Positions 50,904 through 60,645 of a DNA stretch of 64,000 bases are shown here, piece by piece; the first letter of the stretch is position 1; each line of letters begins with the position of its first letter. Source of the DNA: Clostridia bacterium (GTDB lineage Bacteria; Bacillota; Clostridia; Monoglobales; Monoglobaceae); assembly GCA_017546165.1 (NCBI GenBank), contig JAFYXL010000001.1, forward strand, positions 1 to 64,000, in the 5' to 3' direction. The position numbers and the translations under genes were made by a program. Under the pieces are notes generated by a model. The model was given only the letters and a program-made list of their open reading frames with translations. It did no database searches and had not been told where the DNA came from.

Positions 50904-51851
50904 ATGTTAAGAAGAGTTATATCAACTTGTTTGATTGTTATTTTGCTGGTTGGTACTTTGTCGGCTTGCGGAAATGAAACTTTAAAAACAGAGAATGATA
51001 AGTTGAATATCGTTTGCACGACTTTTCCTGTATATGATTGGGTTAAAAATATTATTGGCGAAAAGGCAGACCAATTCTCTGTTACACTTTTAGGCAGCGG
51101 AGAGCTTCACAGTTTTCAGCCAAAAACTCAGGAGATTGCAAAAATTCACACTGCAGATTTGTTTTTATTAATAGGTGGGGTTTCTGATGAGTGGACAAAG
51201 GATATGGACCTTGATGATAAAAAAGTATTAAAGCTTTTTGAATTGCTTAATGATAATGAAAAATTGATTTCAGGGGATGAACATACTAATCATAGTCACC
51301 ATCAACACAAGGATGAGGAATATGATGAGCATATCTGGTTGTCACTAAAACTTGCAAAAAGAATAGTAAATTCAATTTGCACATATCTTTGTGATTTGGA
51401 CCCGGCAAATGGAATTTATTATCAAAAGAATACTGCTGAGTATGTAAAGAAGTTGGAAGAGCTGGACGGCAAATATAAGAAGGCGGCAGAACAATCCCAG
51501 GACAAAACAGTTATATTTGCGGATAGATTTCCCTTTGCATATTTAACAAATGATTATGGAATAAGGACCTACGCTGCATTTAGCGGCTGCTCATCGGATA
51601 CTGATGCAAGTTTTGAGACGGTGACAAATCTTGCTGAAAAGATAATTGAATACAAAAAGGATACTGTACTTGTTTTAGAAAATTCAAACGAGGAAGTGGT
51701 AAAATCCTTGCAAAACATAGTGGTGGGGACAAAAATTGAAACTGCGATTATGGATTCCTGCCAGACTATTGACAGAGAAATGGAAGATAGTATAAATTAT
51801 ATTGACTTAATGGAGCAAAATCTCAAGTCACTTGAGAGAGCGTTGAGATAA
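50904..51851 (+). CDS. Zinc/manganese ABC transporter substrate-binding lipoprotein
   Basis: A 315-residue ZnuA-type protein. A lipoprotein signal (lipobox LSAC, Cys about 22) is followed by LNIVCTTFPVYDWVKNI, ELHSFQPKTQEI with the first metal His, a histidine-rich loop NHSHHQHKDEEYDEHIW (about 132-148) and the second half with FADRFPFAYL and AAFSGCSSDTDASFET. The His-rich loop points to zinc rather than manganese. It heads a three-gene import system with the ATPase and permease downstream. Confidence 0.9.
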   Translation: MLRRVISTCLIVILLVGTLSACGNETLKTENDKLNIVCTTFPVYDWVKNIIGEKADQFSVTLLGSGELHSFQPKTQEIAKIHTADLFLLIGGVSDEWTKDMDLDDKKVLKLFELLNDNEKLISGDEHTNHSHHQHKDEEYDEHIWLSLKLAKRIVNSICTYLCDLDPANGIYYQKNTAEYVKKLEELDGKYKKAAEQSQDKTVIFADRFPFAYLTNDYGIRTYAAFSGCSSDTDASFETVTNLAEKIIEYKKDTVLVLENSNEEVVKSLQNIVVGTKIETAIMDSCQTIDREMEDSINYIDLMEQNLKSLERALR

Positions 51852-51878
51852 TCCTTTTGCAGAGGAGGGCAAAATACT

Positions 51879-52601
51879 ATGCAGATTGAATGTCGTGATG
51901 TATCACTTGGCTATGATGGCAGACAAATAACGGAAACACTGAACTTTTCCGTTTCGGAAGGTGATTATCTTTGTATAGTAGGCGAGAATGGTGCAGGTAA
52001 AAGTACTTTGGTAAAAACTTTGCTTGGCTTGACATCGCCTATGGGTGGTAAAGTTATATTTGACAAAAGTATAAAGACAAAGGATATAGGATATCTGCCG
52101 CAGCAGGCGGAACTGCAGCGTGATTTTCCTGCAACGGTGTGGGAGATTGTGTTGTCGGGTTGCCTTGGAAGTATGGGTATGCGCCCTTGGTTTTCAAAAA
52201 AGGAAAAACAACTGGCAGAGGAAAATTTAAAAAAACTTAGTATATTTGATTTAAAAAACAAAAGCTACAGAACTCTCTCTGGTGGACAGCAACAAAGGGT
52301 TTTGCTTGCAAGGGCACTGTGTGCTGCAAAAAAAGTACTCCTTTTAGATGAACCTGCAGCCGGACTTGACCCTGTTGCAACAAATGAGATGTATCATCTC
52401 GTTATGGAACTTAATCATCACGAAGGACTGACGGTTGTTATGGTGTCACACGATATAAATGCGGCGGTAAGACACGCAAAGCACATCCTTCATCTTGGCA
52501 ACGGATTGACTTTTTACGGAGAAACAGGAGACTACGTGGCTTCTGATATAGGCAAGGCCTTTTTGGGTATTGGCAAGTGCAGGAGGTGTGACAATGAATA
52601 G
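51879..52601 (+). CDS. Metal ABC transporter ATP-binding protein
   Basis: A 240-residue ATPase with Walker A GENGAGKST (about 35-43), signature LSGGQQQRVLLARAL (about 133-147), Walker B LLLDEPAAGLDP and the switch His in VVMVSHD. It powers uptake with the preceding binding protein and following permease. It ends in CGKCRRC-like cysteines (GKCRRCDNE). The last eight bases overlap the permease start. Confidence 0.92.
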   Translation: MQIECRDVSLGYDGRQITETLNFSVSEGDYLCIVGENGAGKSTLVKTLLGLTSPMGGKVIFDKSIKTKDIGYLPQQAELQRDFPATVWEIVLSGCLGSMGMRPWFSKKEKQLAEENLKKLSIFDLKNKSYRTLSGGQQQRVLLARALCAAKKVLLLDEPAAGLDPVATNEMYHLVMELNHHEGLTVVMVSHDINAAVRHAKHILHLGNGLTFYGETGDYVASDIGKAFLGIGKCRRCDNE

Positions 52602-53439
52602 TGTTTTAAATGAATTGGGTTATTACTTCAGCTTCCCCTTTGTGCAGTATGCTCTTATCGTTGGAGTTTTGATAGCACTTTGCTCGGCACTTTTTGGTGT
52701 TATACTTGTACTTAAAAGATTTTCATTTCTGGGCGACGGGCTTTCCCATACAGCATTTGGGGCCTTGGCAATTGCTACGGTTTTGGGAGTAAACAATGAA
52801 ATCTATGTTGTATTACCGATTACTGCAGTCCTTGCGGTATTTCTCCTTAAGAAAGGGCAAAATACAAAGGTTAAGGGCGATGCGGCACTTGCGATGATGT
52901 CTGTTGGAGCGCTGGCGATAGGTTATATGATTTTGAATATTTTTCCAGGTTCCCCCAATATTGCAGGTGATGTGTGCAGCACACTTTTTGGTGCTACATC
53001 AATACTGACTCTTGATAAAACCGATGTTTTGATTTGTGCTGTTTTTGCAGGGGTGGTAATTGCCTTGTTTATGATATTTTACAACAAAATTTTTGCAGTT
53101 ACTTTTGATGAAAGCTTTTCTGAGGGAACAGGCATCAATACCGATGCTTACAATATAATCATAGCTGTTGTCACCGCAGTGATAATTGTTGTTGCTATGA
53201 ATCTTGTTGGGTCGCTGCTTATCTCCGCACTGATTGTGTTTCCTGCCCTTTCAGCTATGCGTATATACAAGAGTTTTCTGGGAACGGTGATTTGCAGTGC
53301 TATAGTGGCGGTTGTTTCAGCTATGCTTGGTATTGTGATTTCAATTCTTGCATCTACACCTGTGGGACCCAGCATTGTGGTGATGAATATTTTGTTTTTT
53401 GTGTTATTCACCATAACAGGTAGATTTATAAAAGTATAA
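52594..53439 (+). CDS. Metal ABC transporter permease
   Basis: A 281-residue ABC-3 family permease with about eight membrane segments. Visible are FLGDGLSHTAFGALAIATVLG near the N-terminus and NLVGSLLISALIVFPALSAMRI towards the C-terminus, which are typical of ZnuB. The start at ATG 52594 has AGGAGG (52581-52586) inside the end of the ATPase gene, which indicates coupled translation. No Zur box was recognised upstream of the operon. Confidence 0.92.
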   Translation: MNSVLNELGYYFSFPFVQYALIVGVLIALCSALFGVILVLKRFSFLGDGLSHTAFGALAIATVLGVNNEIYVVLPITAVLAVFLLKKGQNTKVKGDAALAMMSVGALAIGYMILNIFPGSPNIAGDVCSTLFGATSILTLDKTDVLICAVFAGVVIALFMIFYNKIFAVTFDESFSEGTGINTDAYNIIIAVVTAVIIVVAMNLVGSLLISALIVFPALSAMRIYKSFLGTVICSAIVAVVSAMLGIVISILASTPVGPSIVVMNILFFVLFTITGRFIKV

Positions 53440-53481
53440 TTTCGGGACATAATATGTTTTTAATGAAGAGGAGTGATAGAA

Positions 53482-54762
53482 GTGAATATAAATAGTTCTA
53501 AGATTACAGAGGGCGTTAATTTAAGACTCCTGAAAACTGAAAAGTTCAAAACAAACTGCATAAGCCTTTATATACACCTTCCGCTGGTCCGCGAGAATGT
53601 GACATTTGCAGCCCTTTTGCCCAGAGTTTTAAAAAGAGGCACTGAAAGATATCCCAGCCTTAGCGAGCTTTCAAAGCGAACAGAAGAACTTTATGGTGCA
53701 TATGTTTCGGCGGGAATAGTCAAAAAAGGCGATACTCAGAGTATAAAATTTACTCTTCAGTTTGTAAGCGACACTTTCTTAAGTGAAAAAATAACAGCCG
53801 ATGCCGTTGAACTTCTTGGACAGTTGGTTCTTTTTCCAAAGCTTCAGTCCGGTGCTTTTGACAAAGATTGGGTAAATCAGGAAAAGGAAAATCTTAAAAA
53901 CTTTATTGAAGGGTTAATTAATGACAAGAAGCAATATGCACAGGTCAAGTGCAATGAGATTATGTTTGAGGGTGACCCATACGGTATATTTGAATATGGA
54001 TATGTAGAGGACCTTGAAAATATTGATGAAAAAAATCTATATGAGTTTTATCAAAATATTTTAAGAAACTCAGTTATAGATATTTTTGCAAGCGGCAGCT
54101 TTGATGATGAACTTTTGGAAAATGAGATAAAGAGCATATTTGGAGAATTACCTCCACGAAATGCAATCTATACAAAGACAGCTCTTGCAGCCGTTGAAGA
54201 TAACATATGTGTTAAAAATGTGGTTGAGCCAATGCCTACTTCACAAAGTAAGCTTTGCATAGGGTTTAACTGTGGCATTTTCCCTGTATCGGAGGATTAT
54301 TACAATATGATGATGTTCTCCTGTATATTTGGCGGAAGTCCGTTTTCAAAGTTGTTCAATAATGTGCGTGAAAAACTCAGCCTTGCCTATTATGTATTCT
54401 CTGCGGCAGACCGCCAAAAAGGGTATGTTAAGATAAGCGCAGGGATCGAAGCTGATAAGTTTGAAGCGGCATATGATGAAATTATGCTTCAGCTTGAAAA
54501 GATGAAGACCGGTGACTTCTCCGATGACGAGATAATTTCTGCCAAGAAGTATCTTGCCACAAGTCTTGGGTCGGCAAAGGACAGTTTGGGCGCAATTGAA
54601 AACTTTTATATGGGTCAGATTATGCTTGGGAATGATGAAACAATTGATGAGCTCATTGAAAGAGTCAGCAAGGTTCAGCGTGACGGCATAATCAAGGCGG
54701 CAAAGTGTGTTCAGGAGGACACCATATACTTTTTGAAGGGGGTTGGCAACGGTGAAGTTTGA
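53482..54762 (+). CDS. yfmF: YfmF-like M16 peptidase-family protein, no zinc motif
   Basis: A 426-residue pitrilysin-like protein lacking the HxxEH zinc-binding motif, as expected for the inactive half of an M16 pair. Segments include RVLKRGTERYPSLSELSKRTEELYGAYVS (about 45-73) and FGGSPFSKLFNNVREKLSLAYYVFS (about 284-308). YfmF and YfmH were linked to modification of elongation factor P in Bacillus subtilis, but the mechanism is unclear. GTG 53482 is chosen because AGAGGAG is eight bases upstream; GTG 53473 lies on that site. It overlaps yfmH by 11 bases. Confidence 0.85.
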   Translation: MNINSSKITEGVNLRLLKTEKFKTNCISLYIHLPLVRENVTFAALLPRVLKRGTERYPSLSELSKRTEELYGAYVSAGIVKKGDTQSIKFTLQFVSDTFLSEKITADAVELLGQLVLFPKLQSGAFDKDWVNQEKENLKNFIEGLINDKKQYAQVKCNEIMFEGDPYGIFEYGYVEDLENIDEKNLYEFYQNILRNSVIDIFASGSFDDELLENEIKSIFGELPPRNAIYTKTALAAVEDNICVKNVVEPMPTSQSKLCIGFNCGIFPVSEDYYNMMMFSCIFGGSPFSKLFNNVREKLSLAYYVFSAADRQKGYVKISAGIEADKFEAAYDEIMLQLEKMKTGDFSDDEIISAKKYLATSLGSAKDSLGAIENFYMGQIMLGNDETIDELIERVSKVQRDGIIKAAKCVQEDTIYFLKGVGNGEV

Positions 54763-56050
54763 AAAGATTGAAAACACAATGCTTAAAGAAACAATCCTTC
54801 ACGGTGTCCACGAGAGTGGTCTTCGTGTATATATAGTCCCAAAACAGGGCTTTTCAAAGTATTATGCAATTTATGGTACGGAATATGGTTCAATTGATAC
54901 AAAACTTAATGTTCCGGATACCGATGAAGTGATTGAATTGCCGGATGGTATAGCGCATTTTTTAGAGCACAAGCTATTTGAAGAAGAGGATGGGGGCAAT
55001 GCCTTTGACCGTTTTGCACTGACAGGTGCAAACAGCAATGCTTTTACAAGTTTTGATATGACGGCGTATCTTTTTTCTTGCACGGATAGTTTTTATGAGA
55101 ATCTTGATATACTGATTGATTTTGTCAATCACCCGTACTTTACTGATGAAAACGTGGCAAAAGAGCAGGGTATCATAGGACAGGAAATCAAAATGTATGA
55201 TGATGATCCAAACTGGAGACTGTTTTTTAATATGCTTCAGGGGATGTATTTTAAAAACCCTGTAAAGACTGATATTGCCGGAACAGTTGAAAGTATAGCA
55301 AAGATTACTCCGGACTTGCTTTTTAAGTGCTGTGATGCCTTTTACAATCCGTCAAATATGTTCCTTGTTATGGTAGGGGATATTGATGCGGACAAGGCGA
55401 TGGCGATTGTTGACAAGTATGTGACTTCGGAACGTGACCGGGGAAGAATAGAGCGAGAGATTGTAGATGAACCTAAAACTGTGGCAAAGAGTGTAGTTTA
55501 TCAGAAAATGAGCGTTTCAAAGCCTCAGTTTATGATAGGGTTTAAAGAACTTGAAACGGATATTACAGGAACAGCTCTTCTTAAAAAGCAGATTGAGACA
55601 AATGTAATTTTAAGTATCTTGTTTGGCAAGAGCAGTGAATTTTTTACTGAACTTTATGAGGCCGGAATCATTGATGGCAGCTTTTCGTTTGAGTGCGAAC
55701 TTGAGAAAAAGTATGGCTTTTCATCAGTGAGCGGTGAATCAAAAGACCCGAATGAAGTATTTAATAGGGTTATAAAGCGAATAGAAGAGGTAAAATCAAA
55801 AGGGTTTGATGAGGACGAAATAAGCCGTGTCAAGAAAGTTTTAATCGGTGCCAATCTGAGAGGTTATAATGATGTTGAACGTATTGGAAACAATTTTATC
55901 CGTTCGTTTATGTCGGATGTCAATCCCTTTGAATATGAGCGTATTGCTGAGGCGGTTGAAAAAGATGCGTTGGAAAAAAGATTGCGTGAACATTTTAATA
56001 AAGACGCAGCTGTTCTCTCGGTAATTGAACCACTTGACGGGGAGGAGTAA
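54752..56050 (+). CDS. yfmH: YfmH-like M16 zinc peptidase
   Basis: A 433-residue M16 peptidase with the inverted zinc motif HFLEH (about 66-70, in GIAHFLEHKLFEEEDG) and a downstream Glu region (NVAKEQGIIGQEIKMYDDDP). It is the active partner of the preceding protein, the two acting like halves of insulinase. GTG 54752 is supported by GAAGGGGG nine bases upstream. lgt starts three bases after its stop. Confidence 0.88.
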   Translation: MKFEKIENTMLKETILHGVHESGLRVYIVPKQGFSKYYAIYGTEYGSIDTKLNVPDTDEVIELPDGIAHFLEHKLFEEEDGGNAFDRFALTGANSNAFTSFDMTAYLFSCTDSFYENLDILIDFVNHPYFTDENVAKEQGIIGQEIKMYDDDPNWRLFFNMLQGMYFKNPVKTDIAGTVESIAKITPDLLFKCCDAFYNPSNMFLVMVGDIDADKAMAIVDKYVTSERDRGRIEREIVDEPKTVAKSVVYQKMSVSKPQFMIGFKELETDITGTALLKKQIETNVILSILFGKSSEFFTELYEAGIIDGSFSFECELEKKYGFSSVSGESKDPNEVFNRVIKRIEEVKSKGFDEDEISRVKKVLIGANLRGYNDVERIGNNFIRSFMSDVNPFEYERIAEAVEKDALEKRLREHFNKDAAVLSVIEPLDGEE

Positions 56051-56053
56051 CAA

Positions 56054-56860
56054 ATGAACAATCACATTGCCTTTCCCGGCCTTGGATTGGACTTTAATGT
56101 GAGTCGGTCACTCTTTTCGGTGTTTGGTATGCCTGTTTACAGTTATGGCCTGATTATTGCATGGGGCGTGATTTTAGGATTTATTTATGCTGCAAGGGAA
56201 GTAAAAAAACAAGGTATAAGCCAGGACGATTTTTTAAATATGTTCCTTATTGCAGTGCCTGTGGCTATTGTTTCAGCAAGGCTTTACTATGTAATCTTCA
56301 GTTGGGATTCATACAAAGACAACCTGCTTGAGATTTTTAATATCCGTGGCGGCGGTCTTGCGATTTATGGCGGAGTCATTGGGGCATCCGCCTCGGTACT
56401 TATTTACTGCGTCAAAAAGAGGATTAACAAAGGGACTGTTTTTGATATCCTTGCTGTGGGACTGCTCATTGGCCAAGCGGTAGGACGTTGGGGAAACTTT
56501 GTAAATGGTGAGGCTTTTGGCGCTCAAACCACATTACCTTGGGCGATGACCATTAAGCAAGATGGAATGCTTGTTGCCTACTTGGTACATCCTACATTCT
56601 TTTATGAATCCATATTAAACGCCATGGGAGTTTTGGCGCTTTGCCTTTACAAACGGATAAAAGTCTTTGAAGGTGAGGTTTTTTGTGCATATATGGTATG
56701 GTATGGCTTTACCCGTATGATTATTGAAGGACTCCGTGCGGACTCTTTGTATCTGGGGGCGTTTCGCATATCGCAGCTGATTTCGGCCATACTCTTGGTA
56801 ACGGGATTAGTAATTATTATAAAAAATCGAAAAAAATACTTGACAAAGAGTAGATTTTAG
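56054..56860 (+). CDS. lgt: Prolipoprotein diacylglyceryl transferase
   Basis: A 268-residue, seven-helix membrane enzyme that adds diacylglycerol to the lipobox Cys of prolipoproteins, such as the two lipoproteins in this window. Motifs are GGGLAIYGGVIGA (about 97-109; Tyr replaces the His of some Lgt), GRWGNFVNGEAFG (about 144-156) and the C-terminal EGLRADSLYLGAFRISQ. GGAGG precedes the start. Confidence 0.94.
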   Translation: MNNHIAFPGLGLDFNVSRSLFSVFGMPVYSYGLIIAWGVILGFIYAAREVKKQGISQDDFLNMFLIAVPVAIVSARLYYVIFSWDSYKDNLLEIFNIRGGGLAIYGGVIGASASVLIYCVKKRINKGTVFDILAVGLLIGQAVGRWGNFVNGEAFGAQTTLPWAMTIKQDGMLVAYLVHPTFFYESILNAMGVLALCLYKRIKVFEGEVFCAYMVWYGFTRMIIEGLRADSLYLGAFRISQLISAILLVTGLVIIIKNRKKYLTKSRF

Positions 56861-56868
56861 GGTAAAAT
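56840..56868 (+). promoter_or_regulatory. Promoter of the ylxM-ffh operon
   Basis: TTGACA (56840-56845), 17 bases, TAAAAT (56863-56868), overlapping the end of lgt and about 55 bases before ylxM. Confidence 0.85.
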
Positions 56869-56922
56869 AATTCAGGTGTAAAGCAAATGACCTTTACACA
56901 AAATAAAAAGGAGGCGGATTTA

Positions 56923-57294
56923 ATGGAAAAAAACGTTGAGATTTCGCTTCTTTTAAGTTTTTACGGCAAGATGCTTACTGACAGGCAGTCGGACACCATA
57001 GACCTTTATTATAATGAGGATTTGTCCCTGTCAGAAGTAGGGGCGGAGCTTGGTATCAGCCGGCAGGGAGTAAGAGACAATCTGAAGCGTGCAGAGGCTA
57101 TTCTCTATGACACAGAGGAGCGGCTTGGTCTTTTACATAGGTTTCTGGGCATAAAAAACAAGCTTTTGGAAATTGACCGTATAATTGCAGATATTGAAAA
57201 CTCTCCTGAGTCAAAATTACTTTCTGTGGATATGAAAAAACAGATTAACAAAATTTTGACCATTGTTTCAGAAATAAACGATGAGGAAAAATAA
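56923..57294 (+). CDS. ylxM: YlxM-family DNA-binding protein
   Basis: A 123-residue protein with a sigma-region-4-like HTH (LSLSEVGAELGISRQGVRDNLKRAE, about 31-55) and a C-terminal helical part. It is found before ffh in many Firmicutes and is thought to affect signal recognition particle function. ATG 56923 has AAAGGAGG upstream; an in-frame ATG at 56887 does not. Confidence 0.9.
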   Translation: MEKNVEISLLLSFYGKMLTDRQSDTIDLYYNEDLSLSEVGAELGISRQGVRDNLKRAEAILYDTEERLGLLHRFLGIKNKLLEIDRIIADIENSPESKLLSVDMKKQINKILTIVSEINDEEK

Positions 57295-57320
57295 TCTTAG
57301 ACCGAAAGGAGCAATGCGAT

Positions 57321-58688
57321 ATGGCATTTGAGAGTCTTGCGGATAAACTTCAAGGCACTTTTAAAAAGCTTCGTGGCAAGGGCAAGGTTTCGCAATCTGA
57401 CCTTAAGGAAGCTATGCGTGAAGTAAAGCTTGCTCTTTTGGAGGCGGATGTTAACTTTAGGGTTGTTAAAAATTTTGTAAACAGCGTTTCAGAACGTGCT
57501 GCAGGTGCGGAGGTTATGGAGTCCCTTACCCCCGGTCAGCAGGTTATCAAGATAGTTAATGAGGAATTAATAAGCCTTATGGGGACAGAGGAAAAAATCA
57601 AAATTTCCTCAAAGCCGCCAACGGTTATTATGATGTCAGGCCTTCAGGGCGCCGGCAAGACAACGACAGCTGCAAAGCTTGGAGGACTTCTCAAAAAGCA
57701 GGGCAAACGACCACTGCTTTGTGCCTGTGACGTTTATCGTCCTGCCGCTGTAAAACAGCTACAAGTAGTGGGGTCACAGCTTGACCTTCCTGTATTTGCA
57801 ATTGAGGGTTCAAAGGACCCTGTGGATATATCCAAAAAGGCATTGGAACACGCAAAGCAGCATTCAAATGATGTGCTTATCATTGACACTGCGGGTCGTC
57901 TTCATATTGATGAGGAATTGATGCAGGAGCTTAAGAACATAAAAGATGCGGTTGACCCAACTGAAATTCTGCTTGTTGTTGATGCAATGACAGGTCAGGA
58001 TGCCGTCAATGTTGCAGAAAGCTTTAACAGCGAACTTGAAATTGACGGTGTTGTTCTTACTAAGCTTGATGGCGATACCCGTGGTGGTGCGGCGATTTCT
58101 GTCCGTGCAGTCACAGGAAAGCCAATTAAGTTTTGCGGTATGGGAGAGAAACTTTCAGACCTTGAGGTATTTCACCCAGAGCGTATGGCATCACGTATCT
58201 TGGGTATGGGTGATGTGTTAAGCCTGATTGAAAAGGCTGAACAAGCCATTGACGAAAAAAAGGCAATGGAACTTGAACAAAAGATGCGTAGCAACACATT
58301 CACATATACAGACTTTTTAGACCAGATGGAACAAATGAAGAAAATGGGACCTATGGAACAGCTTCTTGGTATGATTCCCGGCGTTGACCAGAAAGCACTT
58401 AAAAATGTGCAGATTGATGAAAAAAAGATGCTTCACACCGAGGCGATTATCAAGTCAATGACAGTGGGAGAAAGGGAAAACCGTGACAAGATTATCCCAA
58501 AACGTCGTGAACGTATCGCAAAGGGTAGTGGCACAACAGTGGCAGAGGTCAATGCTCTCATCAAACAGTTTGAACAGATGCAAAAAATGATGAAGATGAT
58601 GACGGGCGGAGGTATGTCCAAGCAAATGAAACGTCTTGGCAAAATGGGCAAAATGGGTGGCTTTGGAAACATGAAGTTCCCCTTTTAA
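57321..58688 (+). CDS. ffh: Signal recognition particle protein Ffh
   Basis: A 455-residue SRP GTPase. Order: N domain, G domain with GLQGAGKTTTAAKLG (about 111-125), DTAGRLHID (about 194-202), TKLDGDTRGGAA (about 251-262), and a methionine-rich M domain from about 300 for signal peptide and 4.5S RNA binding, ending in KMGKMGGFGNMKFPF. It targets nascent membrane proteins to FtsY. GAAAGGAG precedes the ATG. Confidence 0.96.
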   Translation: MAFESLADKLQGTFKKLRGKGKVSQSDLKEAMREVKLALLEADVNFRVVKNFVNSVSERAAGAEVMESLTPGQQVIKIVNEELISLMGTEEKIKISSKPPTVIMMSGLQGAGKTTTAAKLGGLLKKQGKRPLLCACDVYRPAAVKQLQVVGSQLDLPVFAIEGSKDPVDISKKALEHAKQHSNDVLIIDTAGRLHIDEELMQELKNIKDAVDPTEILLVVDAMTGQDAVNVAESFNSELEIDGVVLTKLDGDTRGGAAISVRAVTGKPIKFCGMGEKLSDLEVFHPERMASRILGMGDVLSLIEKAEQAIDEKKAMELEQKMRSNTFTYTDFLDQMEQMKKMGPMEQLLGMIPGVDQKALKNVQIDEKKMLHTEAIIKSMTVGERENRDKIIPKRRERIAKGSGTTVAEVNALIKQFEQMQKMMKMMTGGGMSKQMKRLGKMGKMGGFGNMKFPF

Positions 58689-58738
58689 CATATTAGAAAA
58701 TTATTAAAACATATATATTTTTTTGGAGGTAACAAATT

Positions 58739-58981
58739 ATGGCAGTAAAAATTCGTTTAAGAAGAATGGGCGCAAAGAAGGCTCCTTACTATCGTGTAGT
58801 AGTAGCAGATTCAAGATACCCAAGAGATGGCAGATTCATTGAACAGGTTGGTACTTACAACCCAATGACAGAGCCTGCAACAGTTGACTTTGATGCTGAA
58901 AAGGTAACAAAGTGGATTTCAAACGGTGCACAGCCAACAGACACAGTTAAGCGTCTTCTTAAGAACAAGGGCATTATCTAA
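58739..58981 (+). CDS. rpsP: 30S ribosomal protein S16
   Basis: An 80-residue S16 with the family start [40 protein letters not shown] precedes the ATG. It is in the standard rpsP-khpA-rimM-trmD order. Confidence 0.96.
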   Translation: MAVKIRLRRMGAKKAPYYRVVVADSRYPRDGRFIEQVGTYNPMTEPATVDFDAEKVTKWISNGAQPTDTVKRLLKNKGII

Positions 58982-59010
58982 TTGAACTTGTGTAATTAAG
59001 CAGAGAATTG

Positions 59011-59042
59011 GTTTATGTATGGGACAAGTCCCATACATAAAC
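59011..59042. repeat. 15-bp perfect palindrome between rpsP and khpA
   Basis: GTTTATGTATGGGAC (59011-59025), two bases, then its exact complement (59028-59042). There is only a weak TTTT after it, so it may be a partial terminator, an RNase processing site or a 3' stabiliser that sets the ratio of S16 to downstream proteins. Confidence 0.75.
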
Positions 59043-59070
59043 AGTTTTAACTGCAGTTTGGAGGAACAAA

Positions 59071-59298
59071 ATGAAGGAACTTTTGGAATTTATTGCAAAA
59101 TCAATGGTTTCTGAACCTGATGCTGTTTCTGTTGAGGAAAAGGCACAGGACAATGCGGTTGTTCTTACCCTTCATGTTGGTGAGAATGATATGGGCAAGG
59201 TTATCGGCAAGCAGGGCAGAATTGCCAAGGCTATCCGTACTGTTGTCAAAGCCGCAGCAAGTCACGAAAACAAGAAAGTTACGGTTGATATTGTATAA
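59071..59298 (+). CDS. khpA: KhpA-type KH-domain RNA-binding protein
   Basis: A 75-residue protein that is a single KH domain with the GKVIGKQGRIAKAIRTVV motif (about 46-63). Homologues pair with KhpB/Jag and bind small RNAs and mRNAs in Firmicutes. GGAGG precedes the ATG. Its place between rpsP and rimM is conserved. Confidence 0.92.
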   Translation: MKELLEFIAKSMVSEPDAVSVEEKAQDNAVVLTLHVGENDMGKVIGKQGRIAKAIRTVVKAAASHENKKVTVDIV

Positions 59299-59387
59299 TA
59301 GCAAAACTAGGACTGTATCATCGGGAAGAACGGATATTTACCGCACCTTGCCCTTGTGGTGCAGTCTTAATTTTTTGGAGAAAAATA

Positions 59388-59888
59388 ATGGAAAATAATT
59401 TACTTGAAATTGGACAAATAGTTAATACTCACGGCCTTCGGGGGGATGTAAAGGTTATGCCCTGGTGCGATGACCCTGCAATCTTCCACGAGCTTGCGTA
59501 TGTTTTAATAGATGGTCAGGAATTTGAAATTGAAAAATCGGCAATTCACAAAAATATGGTACTTTTGAAACTTGAGGGTATCAACCATATAAATGACGCC
59601 GAAAATTATCGAAATAAAGTTTTGTTTGTGCCCAGGGAGGAGCTTGGTGAACTTCCTGAGGGGACATATTATATTTGCGATTTAATCGGATGCAGTGTGG
59701 AAACAGACCAAGGCAGATTTTTGGGCAAAATCTGTGATATAATAAAAACCGGCAGCAATGATGTCTATGTAGTAGAAGACGATTCGAAAAAGCAAACCCT
59801 TATTCCCGTTATTGAAGAATGTGTAAAATCGGTTGATGTGGAAAACAAGAAGGTAGTTATTTCGCCCTTAAAAGGATTGATAGATTAA
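59388..59888 (+). CDS. rimM: Ribosome maturation factor RimM
   Basis: A 166-residue 16S rRNA processing factor with the N-terminal IGQIVNTHGLRGDVKVMPW and a C-terminal PRC-barrel (YYICDLIGCSVETDQGRFLGKI; LIPVIEECVKSVDVENKKVVI). It helps assemble the 30S head near S19. TTGGAG precedes the ATG. The stop shares one base with the trmD start. Confidence 0.94.
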   Translation: MENNLLEIGQIVNTHGLRGDVKVMPWCDDPAIFHELAYVLIDGQEFEIEKSAIHKNMVLLKLEGINHINDAENYRNKVLFVPREELGELPEGTYYICDLIGCSVETDQGRFLGKICDIIKTGSNDVYVVEDDSKKQTLIPVIEECVKSVDVENKKVVISPLKGLID

Positions 59889-60631
59889 TGAAGATGAAGA
59901 TAGATATACTCACTCTTTTTCCTGAAGTGATGGAGGCAACACTCAAATCAAGTATAATAGGTCGGGCTGAGGCAAAGGGGATACTTTCAATTAATTGTGT
60001 GCAAATACGTGATTTTGCTTTCAACAAGCACAGGCAGGTGGATGACTACCCTTACGGCGGTGGTATGGGAATGGTTATGCAGGCCGAACCCATATTTCAG
60101 GCATATAAGAGTGTGACGGAAGGATTAGATTACAAGCCTAAGACAATTTACTTATCACCTCAGGGCAAAACTTTTCGGCAGTCAACGGCAAAACGTCTTT
60201 CCAAGGAGAAACATCTTGTTCTCATTTGCGGACATTATGAAGGTGTTGACCAGAGGGTCCTGGATGAAATTGTGGATATGGAAATTTCAATCGGTGACTT
60301 TGTACTTACGGGTGGCGAAATTGCTGCGATGGCTGTGGTTGATGCCACTGCAAGAATGATACCGGGGGTACTGTCATCGGAAATATCCTTCTCGGAGGAG
60401 TCGCACTTTGATGGACTTCTTGAGTATCCGCAATATACAAGACCGGGGGTGTGGCACGACAGGGCGGTTCCTGAGGTGCTCCAAAACGGAAATCACAAGC
60501 TGATTGAGGCCTGGAAGAGAAAAAGTGCAATTGAAAATACCTTCAAAAAACGTCGGGGGATGCTCCGGGGGGCAAAACTTACGGATAAGGAAAAGGCGTT
60601 TATTGAGGAATTAAAACAAAAATACAAATAA
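59888..60631 (+). CDS. trmD: tRNA (guanine-N1)-methyltransferase
   Basis: A 247-residue SPOUT enzyme that methylates G37 of tRNA. Key segments are YGGGMGMVMQAEPIF (about 57-71), ICGHYEGVDQRVLD (about 113-126) and the knot loop SIGDFVLTGGEIAAMAVVDA (about 136-155). It begins at the last base of the rimM stop and is followed by a terminator-like hairpin. Confidence 0.96.
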   Translation: MKMKIDILTLFPEVMEATLKSSIIGRAEAKGILSINCVQIRDFAFNKHRQVDDYPYGGGMGMVMQAEPIFQAYKSVTEGLDYKPKTIYLSPQGKTFRQSTAKRLSKEKHLVLICGHYEGVDQRVLDEIVDMEISIGDFVLTGGEIAAMAVVDATARMIPGVLSSEISFSEESHFDGLLEYPQYTRPGVWHDRAVPEVLQNGNHKLIEAWKRKSAIENTFKKRRGMLRGAKLTDKEKAFIEELKQKYK

Positions 60632-60645
60632 AATGTCATATATTT

